This document shows positions 27,794 through 38,394 of a stretch of 64,000 nucleotides of DNA, piece by piece. Each line of letters begins with the position of its first letter. Position 1 is the stretch's first letter. The DNA is from Paludibacter sp. Lineage in GTDB: Bacteria > Bacteroidota > Bacteroidia > Bacteroidales > Paludibacteraceae. The position numbers were made by a program, and so were the translations under genes. Location: assembly GCA_028690665.1 (NCBI GenBank), contig JAQVAV010000015.1, forward strand, positions 26,896 through 90,895. Direction: 5' to 3'. Below the pieces are notes generated by a model. That model had not been told where the DNA came from. It saw only the letters and a program-made list of their open reading frames with translations, and made no database searches.

Positions 27794-27964
27794 ATGGCTT
27801 ACGTTATTTCAGAAGACTGTATTGCATGCGGATCTTGCATCAGCGAATGTCCGGTAGACGCAATCTCAGAAGGTGATATCTATGTAATTGATCCGGATGT
27901 TTGCACTGACTGTGGAACTTGTGCAGATGTTTGTCCTTCAGAAGCAATCAGTCCGGCAAACTAA
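27794..27964 (+). CDS. 2[4Fe-4S] bacterial-type ferredoxin
   Basis: A 56-residue ferredoxin, too short for many gene callers. Two canonical cluster motifs are complete: CIACGSCISECP (Cys 9, 12, 15, 19) and CTDCGTCADVCP (Cys 37, 40, 43, 47). The CxxCxxCxxxCP spacing, internal symmetry and length are those of clostridial-type low-potential electron carriers. It would shuttle electrons for enzymes such as pyruvate:ferredoxin oxidoreductase, which fits an anaerobic Bacteroidales. The ATG at 27794 follows AAGAAAA. It is a monocistronic gene with a -7 element upstream and a strong hairpin terminator after it. Confidence 0.97.
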   Translation: MAYVISEDCIACGSCISECPVDAISEGDIYVIDPDVCTDCGTCADVCPSEAISPAN

Positions 27965-27986
27965 GAAATTTGCCCAAGAATTAAAA

Positions 27987-28022
27987 AAGACCGGTTTAAA
28001 ATTTAAACTGGTCTTTTCTTTT
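27987..28022. terminator. Bidirectional rho-independent terminator (ferredoxin / gldB)
   Basis: AAGACCGGTTTAAA pairs with TTTAAACTGGTCTT, with one G-T pair and almost no loop. It is followed by TTCTTTTTT on the plus strand and preceded by an A-rich run that serves the minus strand. It lies between the convergent ferredoxin and gldB genes. Confidence 0.85.
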
Positions 28023-29045
28023 TTATCTGGGGTTATAGGTTGCTTTATCCAATATCTTCTGATAATCATTTTCCACCATTAACTGTACCAAAGTGACATC
28101 TTTGTTTTTGTCCATATAATTCCGGACAATCTGCCATCCGACCCAGGTACCGAGCCTTCCGGGAGAATCCTGCGAAACAGGAGAAGTAAACGGGGCATCG
28201 TTCAGATATTTACGAATCAGCATTATATCCGTCGAAAACAAATCATTTCTGTCGAGTATGGTTTCCCAAATATCTTTTTCGTACTTTCGGCACCACTCCC
28301 ACTGCAATTTATCGTACCCTATAATATCATTGGGATGCTGATCAGGCATAAGGACAGAGAGTAAATACATCACTTTGCCACGATACAACATATCGTCCAA
28401 CAGGCGATCTTCCTTTACATCAACCGGAAAATTCTTAAACAACCAGGCCGAAACCACATCTACAGGAATACATTCCGACCTCATATTATAAGTCAGATAT
28501 TTATAGGAAAGTCGGGCATATTCAGGATAATCAGATCCAAGATACAAATCAGTTCCAATTCCAATTAAACTATCATTCAGGATAATAGAGCGATTAAATC
28601 CTGAAACAAAAAAATACACCTGTGGCAATTCCATTTTCGGAAAATACGACTGTAAGTGTGCATAAGCATCGGCAATAGAAAGTTCAATATTGGAAATATC
28701 CTGAAAACGAGCCAGAACATCCTTATTTACGGGAGTAAAAGTCGTATCGGATAAAAAGTTCCGGAACAAAGCAGAAACACGGTCTGTGTCCTTCGGATTT
28801 TCATTCAGTATTTCAGAAATATATACCGGCATAAACTCCGGATATTTTTTATATAAACCAGCCACAGCATTTTTTATATCAGAAGTATCCACAGCAATCA
28901 GATCAACATCAAAACGTTTTATATGAAAATTCTCCTCCTTAGGATTTGTTTCAATAGCAAAACGATTACTCTTTTTGCAGGAAGACAAAAAGCTAAATCC
29001 TAAAACGATGAATAACAACCCAATAATATTTAATTTTGTATTCAT
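28023..29045 (-). CDS. gldB: GldB-like lipoprotein
   Basis: A 340-residue lipoprotein with signal MNTKLNIIGLLFIVLGFSFLSSC, lipid-bearing Cys at about residue 23. It matches the gliding motility lipoprotein GldB family: the opening FHIKRFDVDLIAVD, the central YFPKMELPQVYFFVSGFN and IGIGTDLYLGSDYPEYARLS, and the C-terminal PGRLGTWVGWQIVRNYMDKN. In Flavobacterium GldB is needed for gliding and for envelope functions linked to type IX secretion. Non-gliding Bacteroidales often keep it, so motility should not be assumed. It is encoded after yidC on the minus strand with a hairpin between them, and converges on the ferredoxin gene. Confidence 0.88.
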   Translation of the reverse strand: MNTKLNIIGLLFIVLGFSFLSSCKKSNRFAIETNPKEENFHIKRFDVDLIAVDTSDIKNAVAGLYKKYPEFMPVYISEILNENPKDTDRVSALFRNFLSDTTFTPVNKDVLARFQDISNIELSIADAYAHLQSYFPKMELPQVYFFVSGFNRSIILNDSLIGIGTDLYLGSDYPEYARLSYKYLTYNMRSECIPVDVVSAWLFKNFPVDVKEDRLLDDMLYRGKVMYLLSVLMPDQHPNDIIGYDKLQWEWCRKYEKDIWETILDRNDLFSTDIMLIRKYLNDAPFTSPVSQDSPGRLGTWVGWQIVRNYMDKNKDVTLVQLMVENDYQKILDKATYNPR

Positions 29046-29060
29046 AGACCTTAACTAAAC

Positions 29061-29104
29061 AAAAAGCGCAAATTACAAAGTTTGACCCTGTAGATTGCGC
29101 TTTT
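29061..29104 (-). terminator. Stem-loop between yidC and gldB
   Basis: An inverted repeat built on AAAAGCGCAAATTACA and TGTAGATTGCGCTTTT (two mismatches in the stem) lies just after the yidC stop. On the minus strand it ends in a T-rich run, so it should end or attenuate yidC transcription before gldB. Confidence 0.6.
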
Positions 29105-29125
29105 ATACTTTTATTTAAAATTTAT

Positions 29126-31039
29126 TTACTTTTTGTTACGAAGAGCTTTCTCCTGCTCACGTTGCATTTTTTCAAGACGTTCCATAAAACCACTTTTCTT
29201 CTTCGGAGCCTTGCTGTTACGTTTAGCATGAAGTTGGGCAAGCAATTTCTTTTCATCAACCGTAGCACGGATAATATAAGTCTGAGCAATGGTAATCAAC
29301 GTTGAAATAAAATAGTAGTAACTCAAACCGGACGCATAGCCATTGAACATAAACATGAACATAACCGGCATTAGGTACATCATCCATTTCATCATTCCCG
29401 CACCGGGCTGATCATTAGTAGCACTATTAGTCATATTCAGTTTCGTTGAAATCAAAGTCGCTATAGTCATCAATAAAGTGAACAAGCTTATGTGATTTCC
29501 AAAATATGGCGTAATAAGTGGAATATATGTGTTCCAGCTTACAATAGCATCGTATGACGAAAGGTCACTGGCCCACAGAAAACTCTGCTGACGAAGTTCG
29601 AATGCTGCCGGGAAGAAACTGAACATGGCAAACAAAATCGGCATCTGAAGTAACATAGGCAGACAGCCACTCATTGGACTGACCCCGACTTTATTATAAA
29701 GATCCATGGTTGCCTTTTGGCGCTCGGCTGCTTTTTCTGCCGGAATACGCGCGTGAATTTCGTCTATCTCGGGCTTCAATACACGCATTTTGGCGCTCGA
29801 CATGTAAGATTTATAAGTCAATGGAAACAAAACCAATTTGATAACAATAGTCATCAAAAGAATAATGATCCCAAAACTTGAAATAAACTTACTGAACAAA
29901 TTGAACATCGGGATAATTGCAAAACGGTTAACCCAGCCAAAAATACCCCAACCCAGCGGAATCAAACGACTAAGTAACAACTTATCATCTCCTTTAAGGC
30001 CTTTGTCATAAGCGGAAAGAACTTTGTACTGATTCGGGCCAAAAAACAGTTTAAATCCGGTCGCAAATTTGCCCGTCGGATCAAAACTTACAGAAGTTTG
30101 TGTGCTGAACGATTTGAGATAACCAGAGTTTTCAGCTTCGGAAACACTTTTCAATACAGTACCCGTAAAAGCATCATCGGCAATAAATATACTGCTAAAA
30201 AACTGATCTTTATAGGCAATCCATTTCACTTTATTAGGGACGTCTTTCTGGTCATTTTTAGCCGGATTTAATTTTTCGACATCATCTGCCACATATTTAA
30301 ATTCCAGACCGGAATACCTGTCCTCGAACTTACGGCCTTTTTCCTGTTGACGAATTTTTGACAACCACTGCATTTCAAGAGAGTTGGTTCCCACCGGCAT
30401 AACTGTATTCATTTTAACCGGCTGAATGGCAAAGCTCATCATATAATCATTGGCAGGAAGCGTATATACAAAATCCATATAAGCCTCACCCGTAGTTTTT
30501 AGCCGAAGTGAAAACTGTTGATCTCCGTTTTCAAGAGTTTTTATTCCGGATACCGGCTCAAAATAAAGATTGGCGGTATTTACGACACGATTATTATTCG
30601 TTACCAACGTAAAACCTAATTTACTCTCATTGCCATCAAACAAAATCAACGGTAAAGAATCATGTGTCATGTATTTCTTGAGCAATACAGAGGAAATTCG
30701 TCCACCTTTGTTGCTCAATGTAACTTTTACCAACTTATTTTCAAGGGTATAAGTGGTGTCTTTACCTATGGCATCTACCCCGAATGCTCCGTAAACATCA
30801 TTCAGTTTTGAGACATCTGCACTATCATTCTCATTGATGACAGCCTTTTTGGTTTGAGCCACCGAATCTACTTTTTGTTGAGCAATTGCAGCTTCCTGAC
30901 GGGTCTGCTCAACGAGAGCTATTGAATCATTATACCGTTGCTGTTTGGCAAGTTCTTCCTTGCTCGGTGCATTATATACTGAAAATCCAATTAAAACGAG
31001 TGCAATAAGCACGAATCCGATAATCGTGTTTTTATCCAT
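29126..31039 (-). CDS. yidC: Membrane protein insertase YidC
   Basis: A 637-residue inner-membrane protein of the YidC/Oxa1 family with the Gram-negative layout. It has an N-terminal TM (NTIIGFVLIALVLIGFSVYNA), a large periplasmic beta-supersandwich domain (about 90-350) and a C-terminal insertase core of five helices. The core includes IIILLMTIVIKLVLFPLTYKS with the conserved hydrophilic-groove region after it (SSAKMRVLKPEIDEI), MSGCLPMLLQMPILFAMFSF and a charged tail rich in Lys. It inserts membrane proteins alone or with SecYEG. It follows pyrG by 57 bp, the usual Bacteroidetes order pyrG-yidC, and is likely co-transcribed with it. Confidence 0.97.
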   Translation of the reverse strand: MDKNTIIGFVLIALVLIGFSVYNAPSKEELAKQQRYNDSIALVEQTRQEAAIAQQKVDSVAQTKKAVINENDSADVSKLNDVYGAFGVDAIGKDTTYTLENKLVKVTLSNKGGRISSVLLKKYMTHDSLPLILFDGNESKLGFTLVTNNNRVVNTANLYFEPVSGIKTLENGDQQFSLRLKTTGEAYMDFVYTLPANDYMMSFAIQPVKMNTVMPVGTNSLEMQWLSKIRQQEKGRKFEDRYSGLEFKYVADDVEKLNPAKNDQKDVPNKVKWIAYKDQFFSSIFIADDAFTGTVLKSVSEAENSGYLKSFSTQTSVSFDPTGKFATGFKLFFGPNQYKVLSAYDKGLKGDDKLLLSRLIPLGWGIFGWVNRFAIIPMFNLFSKFISSFGIIILLMTIVIKLVLFPLTYKSYMSSAKMRVLKPEIDEIHARIPAEKAAERQKATMDLYNKVGVSPMSGCLPMLLQMPILFAMFSFFPAAFELRQQSFLWASDLSSYDAIVSWNTYIPLITPYFGNHISLFTLLMTIATLISTKLNMTNSATNDQPGAGMMKWMMYLMPVMFMFMFNGYASGLSYYYFISTLITIAQTYIIRATVDEKKLLAQLHAKRNSKAPKKKSGFMERLEKMQREQEKALRNKK

Positions 31040-31096
31040 TTAAAATACTGTTTTCTGTTTTAAAAATGTGAACCTCCCGGTTTTTTTGTATCAACT

Positions 31097-32716
<1,620 letters not shown>

Positions 32717-32910
32717 TTAAAAATTACTATCTTATTTTTGGCATTTTTAAGTCTACAAATTTCGGAAAAAAAAATGAATAACGAAAACGCCTGTCATAAT
32801 TTAAACTTTTTCTCTTTCCTTTTTTAAGGTTGATCTTCAATAGAGTTGTATAAATGTCAGATTTTCATTTTCAAGGCTTTACTTCTGATCTTTTATAATA
32901 ACGAGGTCAT

Positions 32911-32950
32911 AAAAAATGCGGGGCATGAACCAAAGCTCATTAACCCCGCA
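32911..32950 (-). terminator. Rho-independent terminator after the universal stress protein gene
   Basis: On the minus strand TGCGGGG and CCCCGCA form a stem with an inner ATGA/TCAT pairing, followed by TTTTTTATGA. It begins about 30 bp after the stop codon at 32981. Confidence 0.85.
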
Positions 32951-32980
32951 CCCAAACTCTCTAAAAAAGAATCCCGGCAT

Positions 32981-34075
32981 CTAAACATGTGTAACAAAAA
33001 GCATTGTATCTGAATGTAAAATAAATTTATACGCCAGACCCGGATTAAAAATACGGGAAAGCAATTTTCGTTTTCTGGAATTAAATGCCAATAAATTTAT
33101 ATTTTTCTTCTTCAGGTAATCATCAATAATTTCAGTTTTATCATTTGCTCCTATCAGCGCATAATGAGTTACCAGATTAGGATAGTGCGATGCAAAATAC
33201 GATTTGATACCAGCCAGCATAACTTCGTCCCAAGCCTCATTTTTTTCTGAAGCATGAATAAAAAATATTTCAAGTTCTTTTGAATTACAAATTTCTATTG
33301 TTTTATCAATGGCAATCAAATCTTTCTGATCAAAGTTGGTCATAAACGCTACCCGTTTGATAGCACTGACCGAGTCCAGACTCACTTTCATTGGAATGCC
33401 AAGAACCGGAACAGCAGACATATCCATCACCTCAGCAGTTACACTCCCTATCAAATCATTGGAAACTTTCTTTCCATGGGTGCCCATCACCACTAAATCC
33501 GGACGGTTTTTCTTACAATAATCCAGAATCTGATCTTCCGCAACTCCTTCCTGCAATTCTATCCTGTATTCTAAATCTGGTAATTCACCCGCTTCTATAC
33601 GTCTTTTTATCTCATTTTTAAGATTATCTGCATCTGCATTGGCCTGATTGATAATTCTGCGAAGTAATTCTCCATCACTCAGACTGTACATGCTCACATC
33701 ATTATTGAGCGATATGGTATAAGTAGGACTAAAATATACATGTAGCAGGGTAACTTCAGCTTTAATATTTGCCGCAATATTAAATCCAAAATCAATTACT
33801 TTCTGGCTAAAATCAGCAAAATCCACAGGAATCAAGACATGTTTACCTACCGGTTCATCTTCCGATTCCCAGGCCGACTCCATCTCTTCAACAATTTTCA
33901 GGGCGTTGGGTAAATCAGACTCCTTGATCCTCACCCTTACTCCGACAGCCATTTCGGGGTGTTCAAGATTCAGATTCTGAATAACAGCTTCAATCCCTTT
34001 TTCCTCTAAAACTGTCTTTATCATTTGGGCTCTGTGGTAAGTCCGAATAGCTAATGTTACTAATTTATCTTCCAT
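32981..34075 (-). CDS. Universal stress protein with N-terminal DUF2007-like domain
   Basis: A 364-residue cytosolic protein. Residues about 1-65 resemble the DUF2007 signal-transducing domain (LAIRTYHRAQMIKTVLEEKG, VRVRIKESDLPNALKIVEE). Residues about 80-225 form a first universal stress (Usp) domain: HVLIPVDFADFSQKVIDFG at the start and VVMGTHGKKVSNDLIGSVTAE for the nucleotide-binding G-x-x-G region. A second, more diverged Usp domain follows (AFMTNFDQKDLIAIDKTIE) with poorly conserved nucleotide residues. Tandem Usp proteins respond to stress in many bacteria. The DUF2007 fusion is less common. It is transcribed alone, with a strong terminator downstream. Confidence 0.88.
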   Translation of the reverse strand: MEDKLVTLAIRTYHRAQMIKTVLEEKGIEAVIQNLNLEHPEMAVGVRVRIKESDLPNALKIVEEMESAWESEDEPVGKHVLIPVDFADFSQKVIDFGFNIAANIKAEVTLLHVYFSPTYTISLNNDVSMYSLSDGELLRRIINQANADADNLKNEIKRRIEAGELPDLEYRIELQEGVAEDQILDYCKKNRPDLVVMGTHGKKVSNDLIGSVTAEVMDMSAVPVLGIPMKVSLDSVSAIKRVAFMTNFDQKDLIAIDKTIEICNSKELEIFFIHASEKNEAWDEVMLAGIKSYFASHYPNLVTHYALIGANDKTEIIDDYLKKKNINLLAFNSRKRKLLSRIFNPGLAYKFILHSDTMLFVTHV

Positions 34076-34412
34076 TTTCTGAAAATATTTAATTGGTTTT
34101 ATGCACGTTATAACATAAAATCATGTCCTTTTCGATATTAACACAACTTCGCTGGTAAAGTTAGTGGATAATTTCAAAGGTTATTCTCCGAAAATTATCT
34201 TTTGAAACATTTTTTTAATAACTTTCTCCTAATGCCGGAGTTAAAGCAACAGCACCCATTCAAATTGTACTTCCGGAGTTTTTCTCAAAAAAAATTTCAC
34301 TCTTTTATCACAGACTCATTTCAGACACACCCTCATTACAAAAAAATCACTATTTTTGCGCTAATCGGATTTGACTTAAAACTCCGGCATTAAATAACAA
34401 ATTAAATAACAA

Positions 34413-35753
34413 TTGGAACCTGACATTTTCAACTCTCTTTTCTCCGGAATAACAGTTCACCCTTTCAGTTTGTCTGCTGCTATTTCATTAATTGTTAGCG
34501 GTCTGCTACTTGCACTTTCGGCAACCATATCTGCTTCTGAAGTTTCATTTTTTTCACTTACTCCACAGGATTTGAATGAGCTGGAAGAAAGTGACAAAAA
34601 ACAGGACCGGAAGATATTAAATGCACTTGAAAATCCGCAAAGACTATTGGCAACTATACTGATAGGAAACAACTTTGTGAATGTCACCATCATTATACTT
34701 CTTACTTATTTCACCAATTCTATTCTGAATTTTGATAACGCTCCAATCGTCGGATTTATTTTTCAGACGATTATCATTACGTTTTTGCTCTTATTGTTTG
34801 GCGAAATAATGCCCAAAATATACGCAACTCAATTTGCACGGCGCACATCGGCCAAGACAATAGGCTTCCTGACCGCGCTTGAAAAAGCTTTTTCTCCGAT
34901 TGTAACCTTATTGGTAAAATCAAGTTCCGTGGTAAATACCCGTTTAGCCCGACACACACATAATAATCTATCGAAAGAAGATCTGAGTCAGGCGCTCGAA
35001 CTCACCTCCGACAGCAAAGATGAGGATAAAGAAATACTTGAGGGAATTATAAAATTCGGAAATATTCATGTAATTGACATAATGACATCGAGAGTTGATA
35101 TGGTCGACGTCAATATAAAAACTTCCTATAAACAACTGCTTGAAATCGTTATTCAGTCAGGCTATTCACGAATTCCTGTTTATTCGGCAAATCAGGATAA
35201 CATCAAAGGAGTTTTATACGGAAAAGATCTGCTCCCTCATTTAAACAAACCAGCTAATTTCCGTTGGCAAAGTCTGATACGCCCGGCTTACTTCGTTCCT
35301 GAAACAAAAAAAATAGACGATTTGCTGAATGAATTTCAGGAAAATAAAGTCCATTTGGCCATTGTTGTTGACGAATATGGCGGAACATCCGGACTTGTTA
35401 CTCTTGAAGACATTCTGGAAGAAATTGTCGGAGATATAAGTGATGAGTATGATGAAGAAGAACAACTTTACACAAAAATAGATAATCACACCTTTATATT
35501 CGAGGCCAAAATTCAATTGAACGACTTCTTTAAGATTGAAGAAATTGAAGAATCTGATTTTACAAAGGTTACAGAAGAAGTTGAAACGCTGGCCGGTCTG
35601 ATTCTCGAATTGAAAGGAGAAATTCCCGCTAAAAATGAACGAATCGGCTACGGGAAATACGTTTTCGAAATTATGTCGGTCGACAATCGTCGTATCAAAA
35701 AAGTAAAACTTTACATTAAAGACGATTACCCCAAAAGAGAGGAAGAAGAATAA
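34413..35753 (+). CDS. gldE: GldE-like CNNM/CBS-domain membrane protein
   Basis: A 446-residue protein of the CNNM/HlyC-CorC superfamily. An N-terminal DUF21 membrane domain (about 20-190) includes LSATISASEVSFFSLTPQDL and FLLLLFGEIMPKIYATQFA. A CBS pair (about 210-345) includes IMTSRVDMVDVN, GYSRIPVYS and VHLAIVVDEYGGTSGLVTLEDILEE (split by the usual linker). A CorC_HlyC domain closes the protein. Adjacent gldD supports assignment to the GldE subgroup rather than to a generic haemolysin-like transporter. GldE supports gliding and type IX secretion in Flavobacterium; its biochemical role is unknown. The start used is TTG at 34413, since no suitable ATG lies before the first helix. Confidence 0.88.
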   Translation: MEPDIFNSLFSGITVHPFSLSAAISLIVSGLLLALSATISASEVSFFSLTPQDLNELEESDKKQDRKILNALENPQRLLATILIGNNFVNVTIIILLTYFTNSILNFDNAPIVGFIFQTIIITFLLLLFGEIMPKIYATQFARRTSAKTIGFLTALEKAFSPIVTLLVKSSSVVNTRLARHTHNNLSKEDLSQALELTSDSKDEDKEILEGIIKFGNIHVIDIMTSRVDMVDVNIKTSYKQLLEIVIQSGYSRIPVYSANQDNIKGVLYGKDLLPHLNKPANFRWQSLIRPAYFVPETKKIDDLLNEFQENKVHLAIVVDEYGGTSGLVTLEDILEEIVGDISDEYDEEEQLYTKIDNHTFIFEAKIQLNDFFKIEEIEESDFTKVTEEVETLAGLILELKGEIPAKNERIGYGKYVFEIMSVDNRRIKKVKLYIKDDYPKREEEE

Positions 35754-35775
35754 AAACATCCTTTGCAATTTTGAC

Positions 35776-36348
35776 ATGCTAAAACGACTAACAATCATTA
35801 CATTTATATCCTTTACGCTGATTTCATGCGGGGGAAACTACAGTCCGAAACCTTATGGATACTTCAGAGTAGATATGCCTGCTCATAAATACCGCATAGC
35901 AGACACATTAAACCTTCCGTATAAATTCGAATTATCAGATTATGCGGAGATTGTATCGCGTGAAGAACCGGGAGAAAATTACTGGATTGACATCAATTAC
36001 CCGGGGCTCAATTGCAGTGTGTACTGTAGCTATAAGCATGTGAAAGGCAATCTCAGGGAATTATCAGAAGATGCTCATCGGTATGTGTACAAGCATGCGG
36101 TAAAAGCAGATGCTATCAATGAGAAATTGTTCGAAAATCCGAAAAAAAAAGTATACGGGATCCTCTATGATCTCAAGGGGAACACAGCATCGTCGCTGCA
36201 ATTTGTATTAACTGACAGCACACGACATTTTTTCCGTGGCGCCCTGTACTTCAATAATGTTCCTAACAAAGATTCAATTGCCCCAATGGCCAATTACATT
36301 CGTGAAGATATGATTCGTCTGATAGAAAGTTTCGAATGGAAAAAATGA
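35776..36348 (+). CDS. gldD: GldD-like lipoprotein
   Basis: A 190-residue lipoprotein: MLKRLTIITFISFTLISC carries the lipid Cys at residue 18. The mature part begins GGNYSPKPYGYFRVDMPAHKY, the signature of the GldD family, and ends with the FRGALYFNNVPNKDSIAPM and DMIRLIESFEWK blocks. GldD is a gliding motility lipoprotein in Flavobacterium and is kept in type IX secreting non-gliders. It begins 22 bp after gldE, and its stop overlaps the start of the PPTase gene by 13 bp, so the three are translated from one mRNA. Confidence 0.92.
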   Translation: MLKRLTIITFISFTLISCGGNYSPKPYGYFRVDMPAHKYRIADTLNLPYKFELSDYAEIVSREEPGENYWIDINYPGLNCSVYCSYKHVKGNLRELSEDAHRYVYKHAVKADAINEKLFENPKKKVYGILYDLKGNTASSLQFVLTDSTRHFFRGALYFNNVPNKDSIAPMANYIREDMIRLIESFEWKK

Positions 36349-36974
36349 TATACCAACATTTCATATCATCTGAAAACAATGCCAAAATTCTGATTTGGAA
36401 AATTACAGAAACCGAGGAAGAACTGATAACATCGTTAGCCAATTTTAAAAAATACGAACCTGAGTTTATCGTATTAAAGAACTCCAAACGAAAACTTGAA
36501 TTTTTGGCCTCACGAATAGCATTAAACTATCTTGCCGGGCAAACAGTATATATAGCTTACGACACATCGGGGAAACCATTTCTGTTGAATGAAAAACTCC
36601 ACATAAGTATTTCCCATAGCAGACAATGGGTCGCGGTCATGTTAGCCGGAACAAATTGTGGAATTGATATTGAATGTCCGACAGATAAAATTCTGAAAGT
36701 ATATAAACGGTTTTTAAACGATCAGGAACAAAAAGATTTATTTCAGAATACGGGCGACATTGTCAAGTTACAATTAGCCTGGTCGGCCAAGGAAGCGCTA
36801 TATAAAATCATTGGCGAAAAAGCCGTCGATTTCTCGGGTCAATTGCAAATTGCACCCTTTGAAGCTCAACAAGAAGGCCGGATTGAAGCAGTTCATTTAC
36901 CAGCCAACAAAATGTATGAGCTTGCGTATAAAGCAACTCCGGGTTTCAACCTTGTTTATTGTACAACAGATTAA
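36336..36974 (+). CDS. 4'-phosphopantetheinyl transferase superfamily protein
   Basis: A 212-residue cytosolic enzyme expected to transfer the phosphopantetheine arm from CoA to a carrier protein. The key blocks are AYDTSGKPFLLNEKLHISISHS, the Mg-binding CGIDIEC, and LAWSAKEALYKIIGEKAVDF with the WSxKEAxxK motif. The size and two-subdomain layout are of the Sfp/Gsp group rather than the short AcpS group. The start overlaps the end of gldD by 13 bp. Its target may be the fatty-acid ACP, as no secondary-metabolite carrier is in the window. Confidence 0.9.
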   Translation: MEKMIYQHFISSENNAKILIWKITETEEELITSLANFKKYEPEFIVLKNSKRKLEFLASRIALNYLAGQTVYIAYDTSGKPFLLNEKLHISISHSRQWVAVMLAGTNCGIDIECPTDKILKVYKRFLNDQEQKDLFQNTGDIVKLQLAWSAKEALYKIIGEKAVDFSGQLQIAPFEAQQEGRIEAVHLPANKMYELAYKATPGFNLVYCTTD

Positions 36975-36987
36975 ATTTTCAAAAAAA

Positions 36988-37740
36988 ATGAAAAACATTA
37001 TACTAAATACAATCAAAGAAAATGCTGCCCAAAAGAAAAAAATGCTGGCAGTCCTGTTAGATCCGGAAAATTGTGCCAATGCTTTTCTGGAAAATGTCTG
37101 CGATATTTTCACAAACTATGCGCCTGATTTTATTTTTGTCGGAGGAAGCCATACAACTTCGAATATCGACAAATTAATTGACCGGATTAAATCGGTAACA
37201 AAAACACCGGTAGTGTTATTTCCGGGCAATGTAACCCAATTTTCAGATAAAGCAGATGCGATCCTTTTCTTATCTCTTCTATCCGGCAGAAACCCGGAAT
37301 ATCTTATCGGACAACATATCTATTCTTCTTTATTTATAAAAAATTCAGGCATTGAGGTCATTCCCACAGCTTATCTTTTAATTGACGGAGGCAGAATAAG
37401 CTCAGTGGAATATATAAGCAATACCCGGCCTATTCCTTACGAAAAAGATTCAATTGCGCTTTCAACTGCCGTAGCAGGTGAGCTACTCGGCATGCAGTTA
37501 GTTTATCTTGAAGCCGGCAGCGGAGCCAAACAACCTGTATCTGAAAAAATGATCGATACGGTCATGAAAGGAATAGATGTTCCTCTGATTGTTGGCGGAG
37601 GAATAAAAAACACCGACGAACTGTTGACGGCTTACAACGCAGGTGCCGATCTGGTAGTTGTAGGCAATATATTTGAAAAAGAACCTCAAAAAATCAGGGA
37701 ATTTATCGAACAGGTTCAGAAACTCAACGGGGTTCTTTAA
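36988..37740 (+). CDS. Geranylgeranylglyceryl/heptaprenylglyceryl phosphate synthase family (GGGPS/PcrB)
   Basis: A 250-residue TIM-barrel prenyltransferase that links a polyprenyl diphosphate to sn-glycerol-1-phosphate. Diagnostic blocks are KKKMLAVLLDPENC, FIFVGGSHTTSNIDKLI, PVVLFPGNVTQFSDKADA, the LEAGSGAKQPV segment, and the phosphate-binding end VPLIVGGGIKNTDELLTAYNAG. Group II GGGPS proteins are common in Bacteroidetes, but their lipid product there is poorly defined. The ATG at 36988 starts at the family N-terminus; a longer frame from 36811 only overlaps the PPTase gene. It follows that gene by 13 bp. Confidence 0.9.
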   Translation: MKNIILNTIKENAAQKKKMLAVLLDPENCANAFLENVCDIFTNYAPDFIFVGGSHTTSNIDKLIDRIKSVTKTPVVLFPGNVTQFSDKADAILFLSLLSGRNPEYLIGQHIYSSLFIKNSGIEVIPTAYLLIDGGRISSVEYISNTRPIPYEKDSIALSTAVAGELLGMQLVYLEAGSGAKQPVSEKMIDTVMKGIDVPLIVGGGIKNTDELLTAYNAGADLVVVGNIFEKEPQKIREFIEQVQKLNGVL

Positions 37741-37773
37741 AGAAACATTTTTAATAAAAATTTATTGTATTAT

Positions 37774-38175
37774 ATGGAATACTTGGGTTCTTGTTTATGC
37801 AAAGGAGTTAAATTTAAAATTATTGGTAACTTTGAAAGTTTTTATTTATGTCATTGTAGATATTGCAGGAAAGATACCGGATCTGCCCATGCGGCAAATT
37901 TATTTTCGACAACAGCGAAACTTGAATGGATAAAAAGAGAAACAGAGATTAGAATTTTTCAACCATCTAAAAGTAATCATATTAAAGCATTCTGTACAAA
38001 ATGTGGATCTGCATTACCTAATTTGCAAATGAAAGGTAAACTCTTAGTAGTTCCTGCTGGATGTTTAGATACTAAATTAGAAAAAAGACCTGATGCACAT
38101 ATTTTTATTTCAAATAAGGCAAGTTGGGATGAATCTCTGGAAAAGATAAATAAATATGAACGTTTTCCTGAGTAA
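37774..38175 (+). CDS. GFA family (glutathione-dependent formaldehyde-activating enzyme-like) zinc protein
   Basis: A 133-residue protein of the GFA/CENP-V family with the typical zinc-binding cysteines: GSCLCKGVKF near the N-terminus, CHCRYCRKDTGSAHAA (CHC and C), and FCTKCGSALPN (CxxC). Members bind two zinc ions; only some activate formaldehyde, and most have unknown substrates. The assignment is therefore to family and not to reaction. The ATG at 37774 is preferred to the TTG at 37765. It lies 33 bp after the GGGPS gene and has lower GC, which may mean it was acquired separately. Confidence 0.85.
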   Translation: MEYLGSCLCKGVKFKIIGNFESFYLCHCRYCRKDTGSAHAANLFSTTAKLEWIKRETEIRIFQPSKSNHIKAFCTKCGSALPNLQMKGKLLVVPAGCLDTKLEKRPDAHIFISNKASWDESLEKINKYERFPE

Positions 38176-38394
38176 ATCAAAGGACTTAACAATAAAAAAT
38201 AACATCAAAGAGGGATAGACATAATTTCCGAAAACAGATTGTCAAATAGGAATTTAGTTCAAATTGACATCATTGGGATCGTTACATGCAGCCAAGAAAA
38301 AACTATCATAAAAAATCAATTGAAATTTTTATGAAAATAAAAACCACATATAATCTAATTGGTCTTTTATTCTAACTTCCAAAATCATTTAAGA

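Noticed and set aside
36811-36987. Longer N-terminus for the GGGPS-like protein
   Set aside because: The extra 59 codons only overlap the PPTase gene in another frame; the family start is at 36988.
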